Assembly: GCF_000503215.1 (NCBI RefSeq)
Contig: NZ_KI628540.1
Span: 331,313-395,312 of the forward strand
Direction of reading: 5' to 3'
Source: Pseudomonas canadensis
GTDB taxonomy: Bacteria > Pseudomonadota > Gammaproteobacteria > Pseudomonadales > Pseudomonadaceae
DNA: 64,000 nucleotides
Part shown: positions 42,768-50,698 of the stretch, in pieces
Layout of the letters: each line of letters begins with the position of its first letter
Numbering within the stretch: the stretch's first letter is position 1
The notes under the pieces: model-generated
Seen by the model: the letters and a program-made list of their open reading frames with translations, nothing else
Told to the model about the DNA's origin: nothing
Databases searched by the model: none
Program-made: the position numbers and the translations under genes

Positions 42768-43706
42768 TCAGAATTGATTGGGTGTCATTTTTTCAATGTG
42801 TTGGAACAGGTGCATCGCTGTTTCCCGTCGATAGTCACTCGGCGTCTGGTGCATTTCGATACGGAAGTGCCGGTTGAAATTCGACAGGTTGGCGTAGCCC
42901 ACTTCAAAGCAGATATCCGCCACCGACATGTCGCTTTGCAACAGCAGTCGGCAGGCGCGCTGCACCCGGAACTTGCGCATCAGGTCGATGAAGCCGTGGC
43001 CGGTGTTGCGCTTGAAGAAGCGTGAGAAGCCCGGCTCGCTCATCTCCAACTGTTGCGCGATCACCGACAGGCGAACATCGCCGGTCAGCTCGCGCATCAG
43101 ATAGTCAAACGCCTTGTTGATACGTTCGGCGCTGCGTGCATCCAACGTCGGTGCATAGCATGGGCTGGCCAGGGCCTTGGCCTGTTGTGTCGGGGCGTTC
43201 TTCAGGGTGTCGAGCAGTTGCAGGAACAGGATCAAGCGTTGCAGGCCGTGGGCGGCGCCGATGGCTTCCATCAAGTGCGCAGCCTGCAACGCGGTGTCGC
43301 CGGTGAATTCCAGCCCGCGCCGGGCACGCTCGAACAGCGGTTGCAGGTCACCGAGTTCCGGCAGGGTCTTGCGCAGGGCGAGGAGGGCGGCACCGTCGAA
43401 TTGCAACACCACGTCGCGCCCGCTCAGGTATTCGCCGGGGGCGAGTTCACCGATCCAGTCATGGGGCAGGTCGGGGCCAATCAGCGCCACATGCCCGGCA
43501 CTGAACGCACCAATGTAGTCGCCCGCGACCAGTTTGCCGCTGCCTTGGCGGATCAGATGGATTTCAAATTCGGGATGGTGGTTCCAGCGCGCCAGGTCGT
43601 AGGGGTAGTCATGTTCGAACCAGCGGAAGCAGTGGTCCGGCTCGGGCAGGATCACTTCGAGTTCGGCGGGGCGGTGCTCGAACAGCTTGGCGCGGCTGAT
43701 GGGCAT
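42768..43706 (-). CDS. mtlR: AraC family activator, MtlR-like (polyol utilisation)
   Basis: 312 residues. The N-terminal sensor has FRWFEHDYPYDLARWNHHPE, then FEIHLIRQGSGKLVAGDYIG and GPDLPHDWIG. The C-terminal HTHs are LSVIAQQLEMSEPGFSRFFK and VADICFEVGYANLSNFNRHF. The layout and the divergent polyol-binding-protein gene match MtlR, the activator of the P. fluorescens mannitol/sorbitol/arabitol operon (recalled). The gene is divergent from 43917 across 210 bases containing a striking inverted repeat. Confidence 0.8.
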   Translation of the reverse strand: MPISRAKLFEHRPAELEVILPEPDHCFRWFEHDYPYDLARWNHHPEFEIHLIRQGSGKLVAGDYIGAFSAGHVALIGPDLPHDWIGELAPGEYLSGRDVVLQFDGAALLALRKTLPELGDLQPLFERARRGLEFTGDTALQAAHLMEAIGAAHGLQRLILFLQLLDTLKNAPTQQAKALASPCYAPTLDARSAERINKAFDYLMRELTGDVRLSVIAQQLEMSEPGFSRFFKRNTGHGFIDLMRKFRVQRACRLLLQSDMSVADICFEVGYANLSNFNRHFRIEMHQTPSDYRRETAMHLFQHIEKMTPNQF

Positions 43707-43787
43707 GGCGGGATTCTTATGATTCTTGGAATCGCTCCAAAATACGCGCCTCAGTCATGGGCGCGCTACCCCTGGTTTTGCCTGGCA

Positions 43788-43831
43788 CTGATACTTTTTT
43801 AACGTTCATATCCAGGTTAAAAAAGTATCAG
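43788..43831. promoter_or_regulatory. Perfect 16-bp inverted repeat between mtlR and the polyol-binding gene
   Basis: CTGATACTTTTTTAAC at 43788-43803 is repeated exactly in inverse at 43816-43831, with a 12-base loop. It lies in the divergent promoter region, 85 bases before the ATG at 43917. AraC activators usually bind direct repeats, so this may be two facing half-sites for the MtlR-like protein or another regulator. A terminator is unlikely because no GC-rich stem is present. Confidence 0.5.
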
Positions 43832-43916
43832 TCACCCATCCTCCAGGCGTTTGTGGGGGCTTGGCCAAGCTGCTGTAATCGGCCCTCAACAACAAAAACA
43901 ACAGGTAGAAACCGCT

Positions 43917-45227
43917 ATGTCCAAGCTCCCGCAAGCGTTGTTCCTGCTTTCCAGCCTGACGCTGGCCATGCCCAGCCACGCCGCCGACACCGTGACCATC
44001 GCCACGGTCAACAACAGCGACATGATCCGCATGCAGCGCCTGTCCAAGGTGTTCGAAGCACAGCACCCGGACATCAAGCTCAACTGGGTGGTGCTGGAAG
44101 AAAACGTGCTGCGCCAGCGCCTCACCACCGATATCGCCACCCAAGGCGGGCAGTTCGACGTGCTGACCATCGGCACCTACGAAACCCCACTCTGGGGCGC
44201 CAAGCACTGGCTGGAACCCCTGACCCAACTGCCGGCCGATTATGACGCCGACGATATCTTCCCCTCGGTACGCCAGGGCCTGTCGGTCAACAACACCCTG
44301 TACGCCTTGCCGTTCTACGGCGAAAGCACCGTCACCTACTACCGCACCGACCTGTTCAAGCAGGCCGGGTTGAGCATGCCCGCGCATCCTACCTGGACGC
44401 AGCTCGGCGAGTTCGCCGCCAAGCTCACCGTCAAGGACAAGGGCCAATACGGCATGTGCCTGCGCGGCAAGGCCGGCTGGGGCGAGAACATCGCCTTGCT
44501 GAGCACCATGGCCAATGCCTTTGGTGCACGCTGGTTCGACGAGCAGTGGAAGCCCGAGCTGACCAGCCCCGAGTGGACGGCGGCCGCCAACTTCTATGTC
44601 AACACCCTCAAGCAATACGGCCCGCCGGGTGTGTCCAGCAATGGTTTCAACGAAACCCTGGCGCTGTTCAACAGCGGCAAATGCGCGATCTGGGTCGATG
44701 CCAGCGTCGCCGGTTCCTTCACCACCGACAAGAGCCAGAGCAAGGTCGCCGACAGCGTCGGTTTCGCTGCCGCGCCTACCGAAGTCACCGATAAAGGTTC
44801 TTCGTGGCTGTATGCCTGGTCCCTGGCAATTCCGGCCACGTCCAAGCACAAGGACGCTGCCAAGGCCTTCATTAGTTGGGCGACGTCCAAGGAGTACATC
44901 CAGCTGGTCGCTGATAAAGAAGGCATCACCAACGTACCGCCGGGCACCCGACAATCTACCTACAGCGAGGCGTACTTGAAGGCTGCCCCATTCGCCCAGG
45001 TGACCCTGGAAATGATGAAGCACGCCGATCCCGCGCACCCTTCGGCCAAGCCGGTGCCGTACGTGGGCATCCAGTACGTGACCATTCCCGAGTTCCAGGC
45101 CATTGGCACTTCGGTCGGCAAGCTGTTCTCTGCGGCGCTGACCGGTGGCATGTCGGTTGACCAGGCCCTGCTGGAAGCCCAGTCCACCACCGAGCGCGAA
45201 ATGAAACGCGCCGGCTACCCGAAATAA
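43917..45227 (+). CDS. mtlE: Polyol (sorbitol/mannitol-type) ABC transporter substrate-binding protein
   Basis: 436 residues from the ATG at 43917 with a signal peptide (PSHA-ADTV at about residue 22). The family-1 solute-binding pattern is MQRLSKVFEAQHPDIKLNWV, then VLTIGTYETPLWGAKHWLEP, LPFYGESTVTYYRTDLFKQA and WGENIALLSTMANAFGARW. The sequence type is that of MtlE/SmoE. It would capture mannitol, sorbitol or arabitol in the periplasm. It is followed after 18 bases by a sorbitol-type dehydrogenase, but no MalF/MalG/MalK-type genes are present, so it must rely on components encoded elsewhere. Confidence 0.82.
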   Translation: MSKLPQALFLLSSLTLAMPSHAADTVTIATVNNSDMIRMQRLSKVFEAQHPDIKLNWVVLEENVLRQRLTTDIATQGGQFDVLTIGTYETPLWGAKHWLEPLTQLPADYDADDIFPSVRQGLSVNNTLYALPFYGESTVTYYRTDLFKQAGLSMPAHPTWTQLGEFAAKLTVKDKGQYGMCLRGKAGWGENIALLSTMANAFGARWFDEQWKPELTSPEWTAAANFYVNTLKQYGPPGVSSNGFNETLALFNSGKCAIWVDASVAGSFTTDKSQSKVADSVGFAAAPTEVTDKGSSWLYAWSLAIPATSKHKDAAKAFISWATSKEYIQLVADKEGITNVPPGTRQSTYSEAYLKAAPFAQVTLEMMKHADPAHPSAKPVPYVGIQYVTIPEFQAIGTSVGKLFSAALTGGMSVDQALLEAQSTTEREMKRAGYPK

Positions 45228-45245
45228 CTTCAACAGGACTTTTTC

Positions 45246-46019
45246 ATGAAACGACTTGAAGGCAAGAGCGCGCTGATCACCGGATCGGCGCGTGGCATCG
45301 GCCGCGCCTTTGCCCAGGCCTACATCGCCGAAGGCGCCACCGTGGCCATCGCCGACATCAACCTGCAACGGGCCCAGGCCACGGCGGCTGAGCTGGGCCC
45401 ACAGGCGTATGCCGTCGCCATGGATGTCACCGACCAGGCGTCCATCGACGGTGCGATTGCCGCAGTGGTCGCCCAGGTTGGCAAGCTGGATATCCTCGTC
45501 AACAACGCCGCGCTGTTCGACCTGGCGCCCATTGTCGATATCACCCGCGACAGCTACGAACGGCTGTTCTCGATCAATGTCGCCGGCACGCTCTTCACCT
45601 TGCAGGCCGCCGCACGGCAGATGATCAGCCAGGGCCATGGCGGCAAGATCATCAACATGGCCAGCCAGGCCGGACGCCGCGGCGAGCCGTTGGTGGCAAT
45701 CTACTGCGCGACCAAGGCGGCGGTGATCAGTTTGACGCAATCGGCGGGGTTGAATTTGATCAAGCAGGGGATCAACGTCAACGCCATCGCACCGGGTGTG
45801 GTGGATGGCGAGCATTGGGATGGGGTGGATGCATTGTTTGCCAAGCATGAAGGGTTGGCGCCTGGCGAGAAGAAAAAGCGGGTAGGGGGCGAAGTACCAT
45901 TTGGGCGGATGGGCACGGCGGAGGATCTGACCGGGATGGCGGTGTTCCTGGCCTCGAAAGAGTCCGACTACGTGGTGGCCCAGACTTACAACGTCGATGG
46001 CGGCAACTGGATGAGCTGA
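45246..46019 (+). CDS. Short-chain dehydrogenase, sorbitol (L-iditol 2-dehydrogenase)-type
   Basis: 257 residues of the SDR family. Cofactor motif TGSARGIGRAFAQAYIAEGA (residues 12-31), NNAAL at about 87, catalytic Ser-Tyr-Lys in MASQAGRRGEPLVAIYCATKAA (split: MASQAGRRGE, then YCATK at about 152-156), and an acidic residue ending beta-2 (IADINL) indicating NAD preference. The C-terminal YNVDGGNWMS is typical of SmoS/PolS sorbitol dehydrogenases, which oxidise D-sorbitol to fructose. It is the last gene before a REP pair. Confidence 0.85.
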   Translation: MKRLEGKSALITGSARGIGRAFAQAYIAEGATVAIADINLQRAQATAAELGPQAYAVAMDVTDQASIDGAIAAVVAQVGKLDILVNNAALFDLAPIVDITRDSYERLFSINVAGTLFTLQAAARQMISQGHGGKIINMASQAGRRGEPLVAIYCATKAAVISLTQSAGLNLIKQGINVNAIAPGVVDGEHWDGVDALFAKHEGLAPGEKKKRVGGEVPFGRMGTAEDLTGMAVFLASKESDYVVAQTYNVDGGNWMS

Positions 46020-46032
46020 CCGAAAAAACCTT

Positions 46033-46114
46033 GTAGGAGCCGGCTTGCCGGCGATGAGGCCCTTGAAAACTGCGCAATGCCCAAGGCCGCCATCGCCGGC
46101 AAGCCGGCTCCTAC
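46033..46114. repeat. REP pair between convergent genes
   Basis: GTAGGAGCCGGCTTGCC at 46033 and the inverted copy ending GGCAAGCCGGCTCCTAC at 46114 are separated by about 48 bases. It separates the dehydrogenase gene from the convergent nrtR gene, which ends 11 bases away. Confidence 0.9.
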
Positions 46115-46124
46115 AGAGGGTGGT

Positions 46125-46817
46125 TCACTCGGCAAAACTGCGATCAAAGAAATAAATGTCCCCAGGCTTCAGTTTCTCCACCGTCGCCTGGGGCCTGCCG
46201 CCTTCACCATTCTTCTTGCGCCCCGTCTCGCGCAGGTACCCCGCCTCAGTCAGCTTCAGCAAGCGCTGGCGAATACTGGTCTTCAATACCGGCCGCGCCA
46301 GCACCAGGGAAAAGATCGTGGTCGCTTCCGGCGCGCTGAATTCATCGCCCAGGAACATCAGCGGCAAGCTGCTGTACAGCGATTTGGAAAACAAGCGTTC
46401 CTGCACGGCGGCCACGATGCTGTTGTGATCGAACGGCAGCTTGATGCTGCCATCCGCCACCCCCGCCAGTGAAAACCAGGCCTGATGCTCACCCAGCTCT
46501 ACCTCATCCGCCACGATCGCCAGGTAGTAAGTGGACGATGACCAGCAGCGCGGATCACGAAACGCATCCCCCACCGTGCCCACTTGCTCGCTCCAGGCCA
46601 GATCAAGTCCGACCTTGTCACTCGCGCGCAAGCGCTCCACCGCGTCCTTGAGGCTCAGATCTTGCACGCCGCCATTCACCACCACGCCCGGCAGCGCCCA
46701 GTGCCCGGCGAAGGGCTCGGCGTCGCGTTTGTTCAGCAGCAATTTCAGTTCCCCGGAGGCGCGGCAATAAAACAATACGCACAGGTCGACGGTGTGGAGG
46801 TAGGGGCTCAGGGGCAT
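46125..46817 (-). CDS. nrtR: NrtR, Nudix-related transcriptional regulator of NAD metabolism
   Basis: 230 residues. The N-terminal Nudix-like domain (residues 5-140: LLLNKRDAEPFAGHWALPG, GVQDLSLKDAVERLRASDKV) has a degenerate Nudix box without the usual acidic cluster, as in NrtR proteins that sense ADP-ribose or NAD precursors without hydrolysing them. The C-terminal winged helix covers about 150-225 (TSIRQRLLKLTEAGYLRETG, GRPQATVEKL). It is divergent from pncA-pncB-nadE, with an operator-type palindrome between, so it represses NAD salvage. Confidence 0.9.
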   Translation of the reverse strand: MPLSPYLHTVDLCVLFYCRASGELKLLLNKRDAEPFAGHWALPGVVVNGGVQDLSLKDAVERLRASDKVGLDLAWSEQVGTVGDAFRDPRCWSSSTYYLAIVADEVELGEHQAWFSLAGVADGSIKLPFDHNSIVAAVQERLFSKSLYSSLPLMFLGDEFSAPEATTIFSLVLARPVLKTSIRQRLLKLTEAGYLRETGRKKNGEGGRPQATVEKLKPGDIYFFDRSFAE

Positions 46818-46917
46818 GTTGACGTCCTTCTAGACAGCGATGACACACAGTCTAACGAATCGAGCAGATATGTCATGGACTTGCTCCAGGATAGATAACC
46901 AGATGTTTCTTGCAATG

Positions 46918-46938
46918 AAAGTACATGACGTGTACTTT
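46918..46938. promoter_or_regulatory. NrtR operator
   Basis: AAAGTACA-TGACG-TGTACTTT is a perfect 8-bp inverted repeat, 26 bases before the pncA ATG. It lies between nrtR and the NAD salvage operon and is the only strong palindrome there, so it should control pncA-pncB-nadE and possibly nrtR itself. Confidence 0.75.
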
Positions 46939-46964
46939 TGTTTCCAGGCCACAGGAGAACCACC

Positions 46965-47612
46965 ATGACCCTCTCGATATCCGCCATCGCTTCATTCGAC
47001 GTAGACGCCCAGAAAAGCTTCACGCCGCTGTGCCCCAACGAATTGCCTGTGGCCGGCGGCGACCAGATTGGTGCCGAGCTCAACTACATGGCGAGTCTGG
47101 CGGGCCATCGCGTCGGCAGCAAAGACGCTCACACCCCGCATGCGCCCTGGGTGGTGTCGCAGCACAGCGAGATGCTGCAAGCCACCGGCCTGACCCACGC
47201 CGATGTGACCTGGGTCAGCCATTGCGTACCCGGCACCGAGGGTTTCACCTTGCTCGACGAATTACCTACGCCTTATGACTACGACTACTTCATCTGGAAA
47301 GGCGTCGAACCCGACCTGCACCCCTACGGCGCCTGCTACCACGACCTGCACGACAAACTCTCTACCGGCGTGATCGAGTACCTGAAAGCCCAGGGCGTGA
47401 CCCGCGTGATCGTCGGCGGCCTGGCTTTGGACTACTGCGTCAAGACCACCGCATTGCAACTGCTCAAGGCTGGCCTGGAAGTGGTTCTGCACTTGCCGGC
47501 GTGCAGAGGCATTACGCAGGAGGGCGGTGTACAGGCGGTCAACGAGTTACTCAAGGCCGGTGCCGTCATCAGCAGCACCCGCGAAGAACTGGCCGCGATG
47601 GCCGCGCGTTAA
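46965..47612 (+). CDS. pncA: Nicotinamidase
   Basis: 215 residues from the ATG at 46965 with AGGAGA. Isochorismatase fold: catalytic Asp in SFDVDAQKSFTP (about residue 10), Lys in FIWKGVE, and catalytic Cys in VGGLALDYCVKTTALQLL (about residue 156). The metal-site region is KDAHTPHAPW. It deaminates nicotinamide to nicotinate, the substrate of PncB. It is the first gene of the salvage operon, with pncB starting 11 bases after its stop. Confidence 0.9.
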   Translation: MTLSISAIASFDVDAQKSFTPLCPNELPVAGGDQIGAELNYMASLAGHRVGSKDAHTPHAPWVVSQHSEMLQATGLTHADVTWVSHCVPGTEGFTLLDELPTPYDYDYFIWKGVEPDLHPYGACYHDLHDKLSTGVIEYLKAQGVTRVIVGGLALDYCVKTTALQLLKAGLEVVLHLPACRGITQEGGVQAVNELLKAGAVISSTREELAAMAAR

Positions 47613-47623
47613 GGAGACATACC

Positions 47624-48841
47624 ATGGAAAGTGCCTACGACTACGAAACGCCCGTTATCCAGGGGTTGCTCGACACCGACTACTACACCTTCACCATGAT
47701 GCAGGCCGTGTTGCACCAGTACCCCAATGTCGATGTGGAGTACAACTTCATCGTGCGGTCCAAGGAAAAGCTCGGCCACCTGATTCCCGAAATCCGTGCC
47801 GAGTTGGAGCAACTCGCCAGCCTGCGTATGCGCGAAGGTGAGCTGCGCTTTCTGTTCAATCCACGCTTTCGCGAATACCTCACCCCGGACTACGAGCGAT
47901 TCCTCGGTCTGTTCCGCTTCAACCTGCGCTACATCCACGTCAGCGAAATCGATGGCCAACTCAACATCCGCGTGGTCGGCCCGATGCTGCACTGCATCAT
48001 GTTCGAACAGCCGGTCCTGGCCCTGGTCAGTGAGCTGCGTAACCGCAGCAAATACCCCGACGTGACCCTGGAAGATGTCACCCGCAAGCTCTACCAGAAA
48101 TTCGACTGGCTGCAGAAAAACCTCAGCCGCGAAGAACTCGCCGACCTGCGTGTGTCTGACTTTTCCACCCGGCGCCGCCTGTCGTTCAAGGCCCAGCGTG
48201 AAGTGGTCGACATCATGCGCCGCGACTTCCCCGGCCAGTTTGTTGGCACCAGCAACGCGCACCTGGCCTACGAATTCGACCTGCCGCTGATCGGCACCAT
48301 GGCCCACCAATGGCTGATGGTGCACCAGCAACTGGGCCGCCTGCGCGAAAGCCAGAACGCCGCGCTGGAAAACTGGGTGCGCGAATACCGTGGCCGTCTC
48401 GGCATTGCCCTGACTGACTGCATCAGCACCGACTTTTTCCTCAAGGACTTCGACCTTTACTTCGCCAAACTGTATGACGGCCTGCGCCAGGACTCCGGTG
48501 ACCCCATCGTCTGGGCTGACAAGGTGCTGGCGCGCTACAAGCAGCTGGGCATCGATCCGATGACCAAGGACTTGATGTTCTCCGACGGCCTGAACTTCGA
48601 AAAATGCCTGCCGATCCTGCGTCACGTGCGTGGCAAGGCCAAATTCGGCTTTGGCATGGGTACCAGCCTGGCCTGCGATGTGGAGGGCGTCGAACCGCTG
48701 AGCATCGTGATGAAACTGGTGCGGGTGCACGGCGAACCGGTGGTGAAATTCTCGGATGACCCGATCAAGAACGTTTGCGAAGACGCCTCGTTTTTGCAGT
48801 ATGCAGCACAAGTGTTCAATGTTGGCAGCGTGGAGGTGTGA
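47624..48841 (+). CDS. pncB: Nicotinate phosphoribosyltransferase
   Basis: 405 residues from the ATG at 47624 with AAGGAG. Family motifs: IQGLLDTDYYTFTMMQAVL at the N-terminus, ISTDFFLKDFDLYFAKLYDG, LRQDSGDPIVWADKVLARYK and the FSDGLNFEKCLPI phosphate-binding region, plus GFGMGTSLACD near the end. It converts nicotinate plus PRPP (with ATP hydrolysis) to nicotinate mononucleotide. Its stop is one base from the nadE start. Confidence 0.93.
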   Translation: MESAYDYETPVIQGLLDTDYYTFTMMQAVLHQYPNVDVEYNFIVRSKEKLGHLIPEIRAELEQLASLRMREGELRFLFNPRFREYLTPDYERFLGLFRFNLRYIHVSEIDGQLNIRVVGPMLHCIMFEQPVLALVSELRNRSKYPDVTLEDVTRKLYQKFDWLQKNLSREELADLRVSDFSTRRRLSFKAQREVVDIMRRDFPGQFVGTSNAHLAYEFDLPLIGTMAHQWLMVHQQLGRLRESQNAALENWVREYRGRLGIALTDCISTDFFLKDFDLYFAKLYDGLRQDSGDPIVWADKVLARYKQLGIDPMTKDLMFSDGLNFEKCLPILRHVRGKAKFGFGMGTSLACDVEGVEPLSIVMKLVRVHGEPVVKFSDDPIKNVCEDASFLQYAAQVFNVGSVEV

Positions 48842-48842
48842 C

Positions 48843-49652
48843 ATGCAAGAACGTATCGCACAGGAACTGAACATCAATCGGCAACTGGTCAAAGGCGGTG
48901 AGTCGAAGGAAATCCAACGGCGCATAGATTTCATCAAGACCACCTTGCTCGGCTCCGGCAGCAAGGCGTTGGTACTGGGCATCAGCGGTGGCGTTGACTC
49001 CCTCACGGCTGGCCGTTTGTGCCAGTTGGCCGTAGAGCAACTGCGCGACGAAGACTACGCCGCGCGCTTCATCGCCATGCGCCTGCCTTACAAAACCCAA
49101 GCCGACGAAAGCGATGCCCAGGCCTCCCTGGACTTCATCACCCCGGACCAGATCGACACCCTCAACATCGCCGCCAGCGTCGACGGACTCATGGCCAGCC
49201 TGACCGCCACCGAGGCCAGCGCCACCCATGTCGATTTCATCAAGGGCAACGTCAAGGCACGCGCACGGATGATCGCCCAGTACGCCGTGGCCAACCTGCA
49301 CAACGGCCTGGTGGTCGGCACTGACCACGGCGCCGAGGCGTTGATGGGGTTTTTCACCAAGTTCGGTGACGGCGCCTGCGACCTGGCGCCACTGTCGGGC
49401 CTGACCAAAACCCAGGTGCGCCTGCTCGCCACGGCCCTCGGCGCCCCCGACAAGTTGGTGCACAAACATCCGACTGCCGACCTGGAAGAGCTTGTGCCGG
49501 GCAAGCTGGATGAACACGCTTACGGCTGCACTTACGCAGAAATCGACGCCTACCTGATGGGCGAACCGGTGAGCGAGCGGGTGAGAACCGTAGTCGAGGG
49601 CGCGTACAGCAAGACAGCGCACAAACGCGCGCTGCCGATTATTCCCCTTTGA
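48843..49652 (+). CDS. nadE: Ammonia-dependent NAD synthetase
   Basis: 269 residues from the ATG at 48843. ATP-pyrophosphatase P-loop ALVLGISGGVDSLTAGRLCQ (about residues 43-62); further NAD synthetase motifs are VVGTDHGAEALMGFFTKFGD and GLTKTQVRLLATALGAPDKL. No N-terminal glutaminase domain, so it uses free ammonia to amidate NaAD to NAD. It completes the pncA-pncB-nadE salvage operon. Its stop TGA is directly adjacent to the stop of the convergent gene. Confidence 0.93.
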   Translation: MQERIAQELNINRQLVKGGESKEIQRRIDFIKTTLLGSGSKALVLGISGGVDSLTAGRLCQLAVEQLRDEDYAARFIAMRLPYKTQADESDAQASLDFITPDQIDTLNIAASVDGLMASLTATEASATHVDFIKGNVKARARMIAQYAVANLHNGLVVGTDHGAEALMGFFTKFGDGACDLAPLSGLTKTQVRLLATALGAPDKLVHKHPTADLEELVPGKLDEHAYGCTYAEIDAYLMGEPVSERVRTVVEGAYSKTAHKRALPIIPL

Positions 49653-50684
49653 TTAACGTTCGATAGACCGACTCCACCGTGCATTCCACTCCGGCCGCGC
49701 CTGGTTGACCTGGTCCCAATCAATCGAAATAGCGGTCTGCAAATAACCTTGCATCGCTTCTACCCGGGCGCGGGTCTTGTCGGTGGTCGGCGTGGTCGGG
49801 TTAGACGGGATCTGATCGCCTTCTTCCAGCGCCGGGGCCTGGGCTTCGGCGGTCAGCAAAAACGCGGCGAGCTTCTGCGCCAGTTCCGGCTGGTCGTTGC
49901 GGGCAATCACGCACTCAGCCACGTTCAGCACCACCGCACCCTCCTTGGGTTGCGCATATTCCATGGGCACACCGAGCAGTTTCTGGGTGGCGACTTGGGT
50001 CGGGGTGAGCGGGAAAATCGCGGCTTCGTCGGTCTGCACCATTTCGGAGATCTTTGCGGAGCTGGCGATGTATTCCAGCACGTTGGGGCCAACGGTTTTT
50101 GGCCAGGCCTTGAAGCCCGGGTCGACGTTGGTTTCGTCACCGCCCTGGATGCGGTTGAACATCAGGAAGCCATGCAGGCCGAAGGTGGAGGAGGCCAGGG
50201 ACTGGAACACCACTTTGTCCTTGAAGCGCGGGTCGGCCAGGTCCATCCAGGAGGTGGGCGCGGCCCAGCCTTTTTCCTTGAACATCTTGGCGTTGTAGCC
50301 CAGGCCGGTGACGCCGAGGGTCACGGCCACGGCTTGTTCCTTGATCTTCGCCTTGGTAGGGATCTGCTCCAGGGTCGGGCTTGGCGCCAGCTTGTCGCAC
50401 AACCCCATGGAAATTGCGCGGTACATGATGCCGTCGTCAAGGAACATCACGTGCATCTGCGGGTTGTCTTTGTTGGCCTGGACCTTGGCAAGGATGTCCG
50501 ACGAGGTGCCGGGCACGATCACCACCTTGACGTTATTGGTCTTTTCGAACGCGGGCAGCACCTTGTCGGCGTAGACCCGTTCCATGGTGCCGCCGTTCAT
50601 GCCCAGGTACAGCGTGGGCGCGGCGTGGGCCGTTGAGGCGAGCAGGGCGAGGGACAAGCAGGACAGCGCAATACGTGGGTTCAT
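49653..50684 (-). CDS. Polyamine-type ABC transporter substrate-binding protein
   Basis: 343 residues with a signal peptide (TAHA-APTL, cleavage after residue 21). PotD/PotF-like pattern: LYLGMNGGTMERVYADKVLP, VVIVPGTSSDILAKVQANKD, and FPLTPTQVATQKLLGVPMEY. It is the last gene of a seven-gene operon with two permeases, an ATPase and a three-subunit flavin/iron-sulfur dehydrogenase. The ligand is probably the amine or imino acid oxidised by that dehydrogenase. The acidic pocket residues of polyamine binders were not confirmed, so it may not bind polyamines. Confidence 0.82.
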   Translation of the reverse strand: MNPRIALSCLSLALLASTAHAAPTLYLGMNGGTMERVYADKVLPAFEKTNNVKVVIVPGTSSDILAKVQANKDNPQMHVMFLDDGIMYRAISMGLCDKLAPSPTLEQIPTKAKIKEQAVAVTLGVTGLGYNAKMFKEKGWAAPTSWMDLADPRFKDKVVFQSLASSTFGLHGFLMFNRIQGGDETNVDPGFKAWPKTVGPNVLEYIASSAKISEMVQTDEAAIFPLTPTQVATQKLLGVPMEYAQPKEGAVVLNVAECVIARNDQPELAQKLAAFLLTAEAQAPALEEGDQIPSNPTTPTTDKTRARVEAMQGYLQTAISIDWDQVNQARPEWNARWSRSIER

Positions 50685-50698
50685 GGATGTTTTTCCTC

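Noticed and set aside
43788..43831. Rho-independent terminator
   Set aside because: The stem is AT-rich and the repeat lies in a divergent promoter region, so an operator is more likely.
43806..45848. 680-codon open frame on the minus strand
   Set aside because: It lies antisense to the polyol-binding protein and dehydrogenase genes, both of which have strong family signatures, and its composition is that of a high-GC shadow frame.
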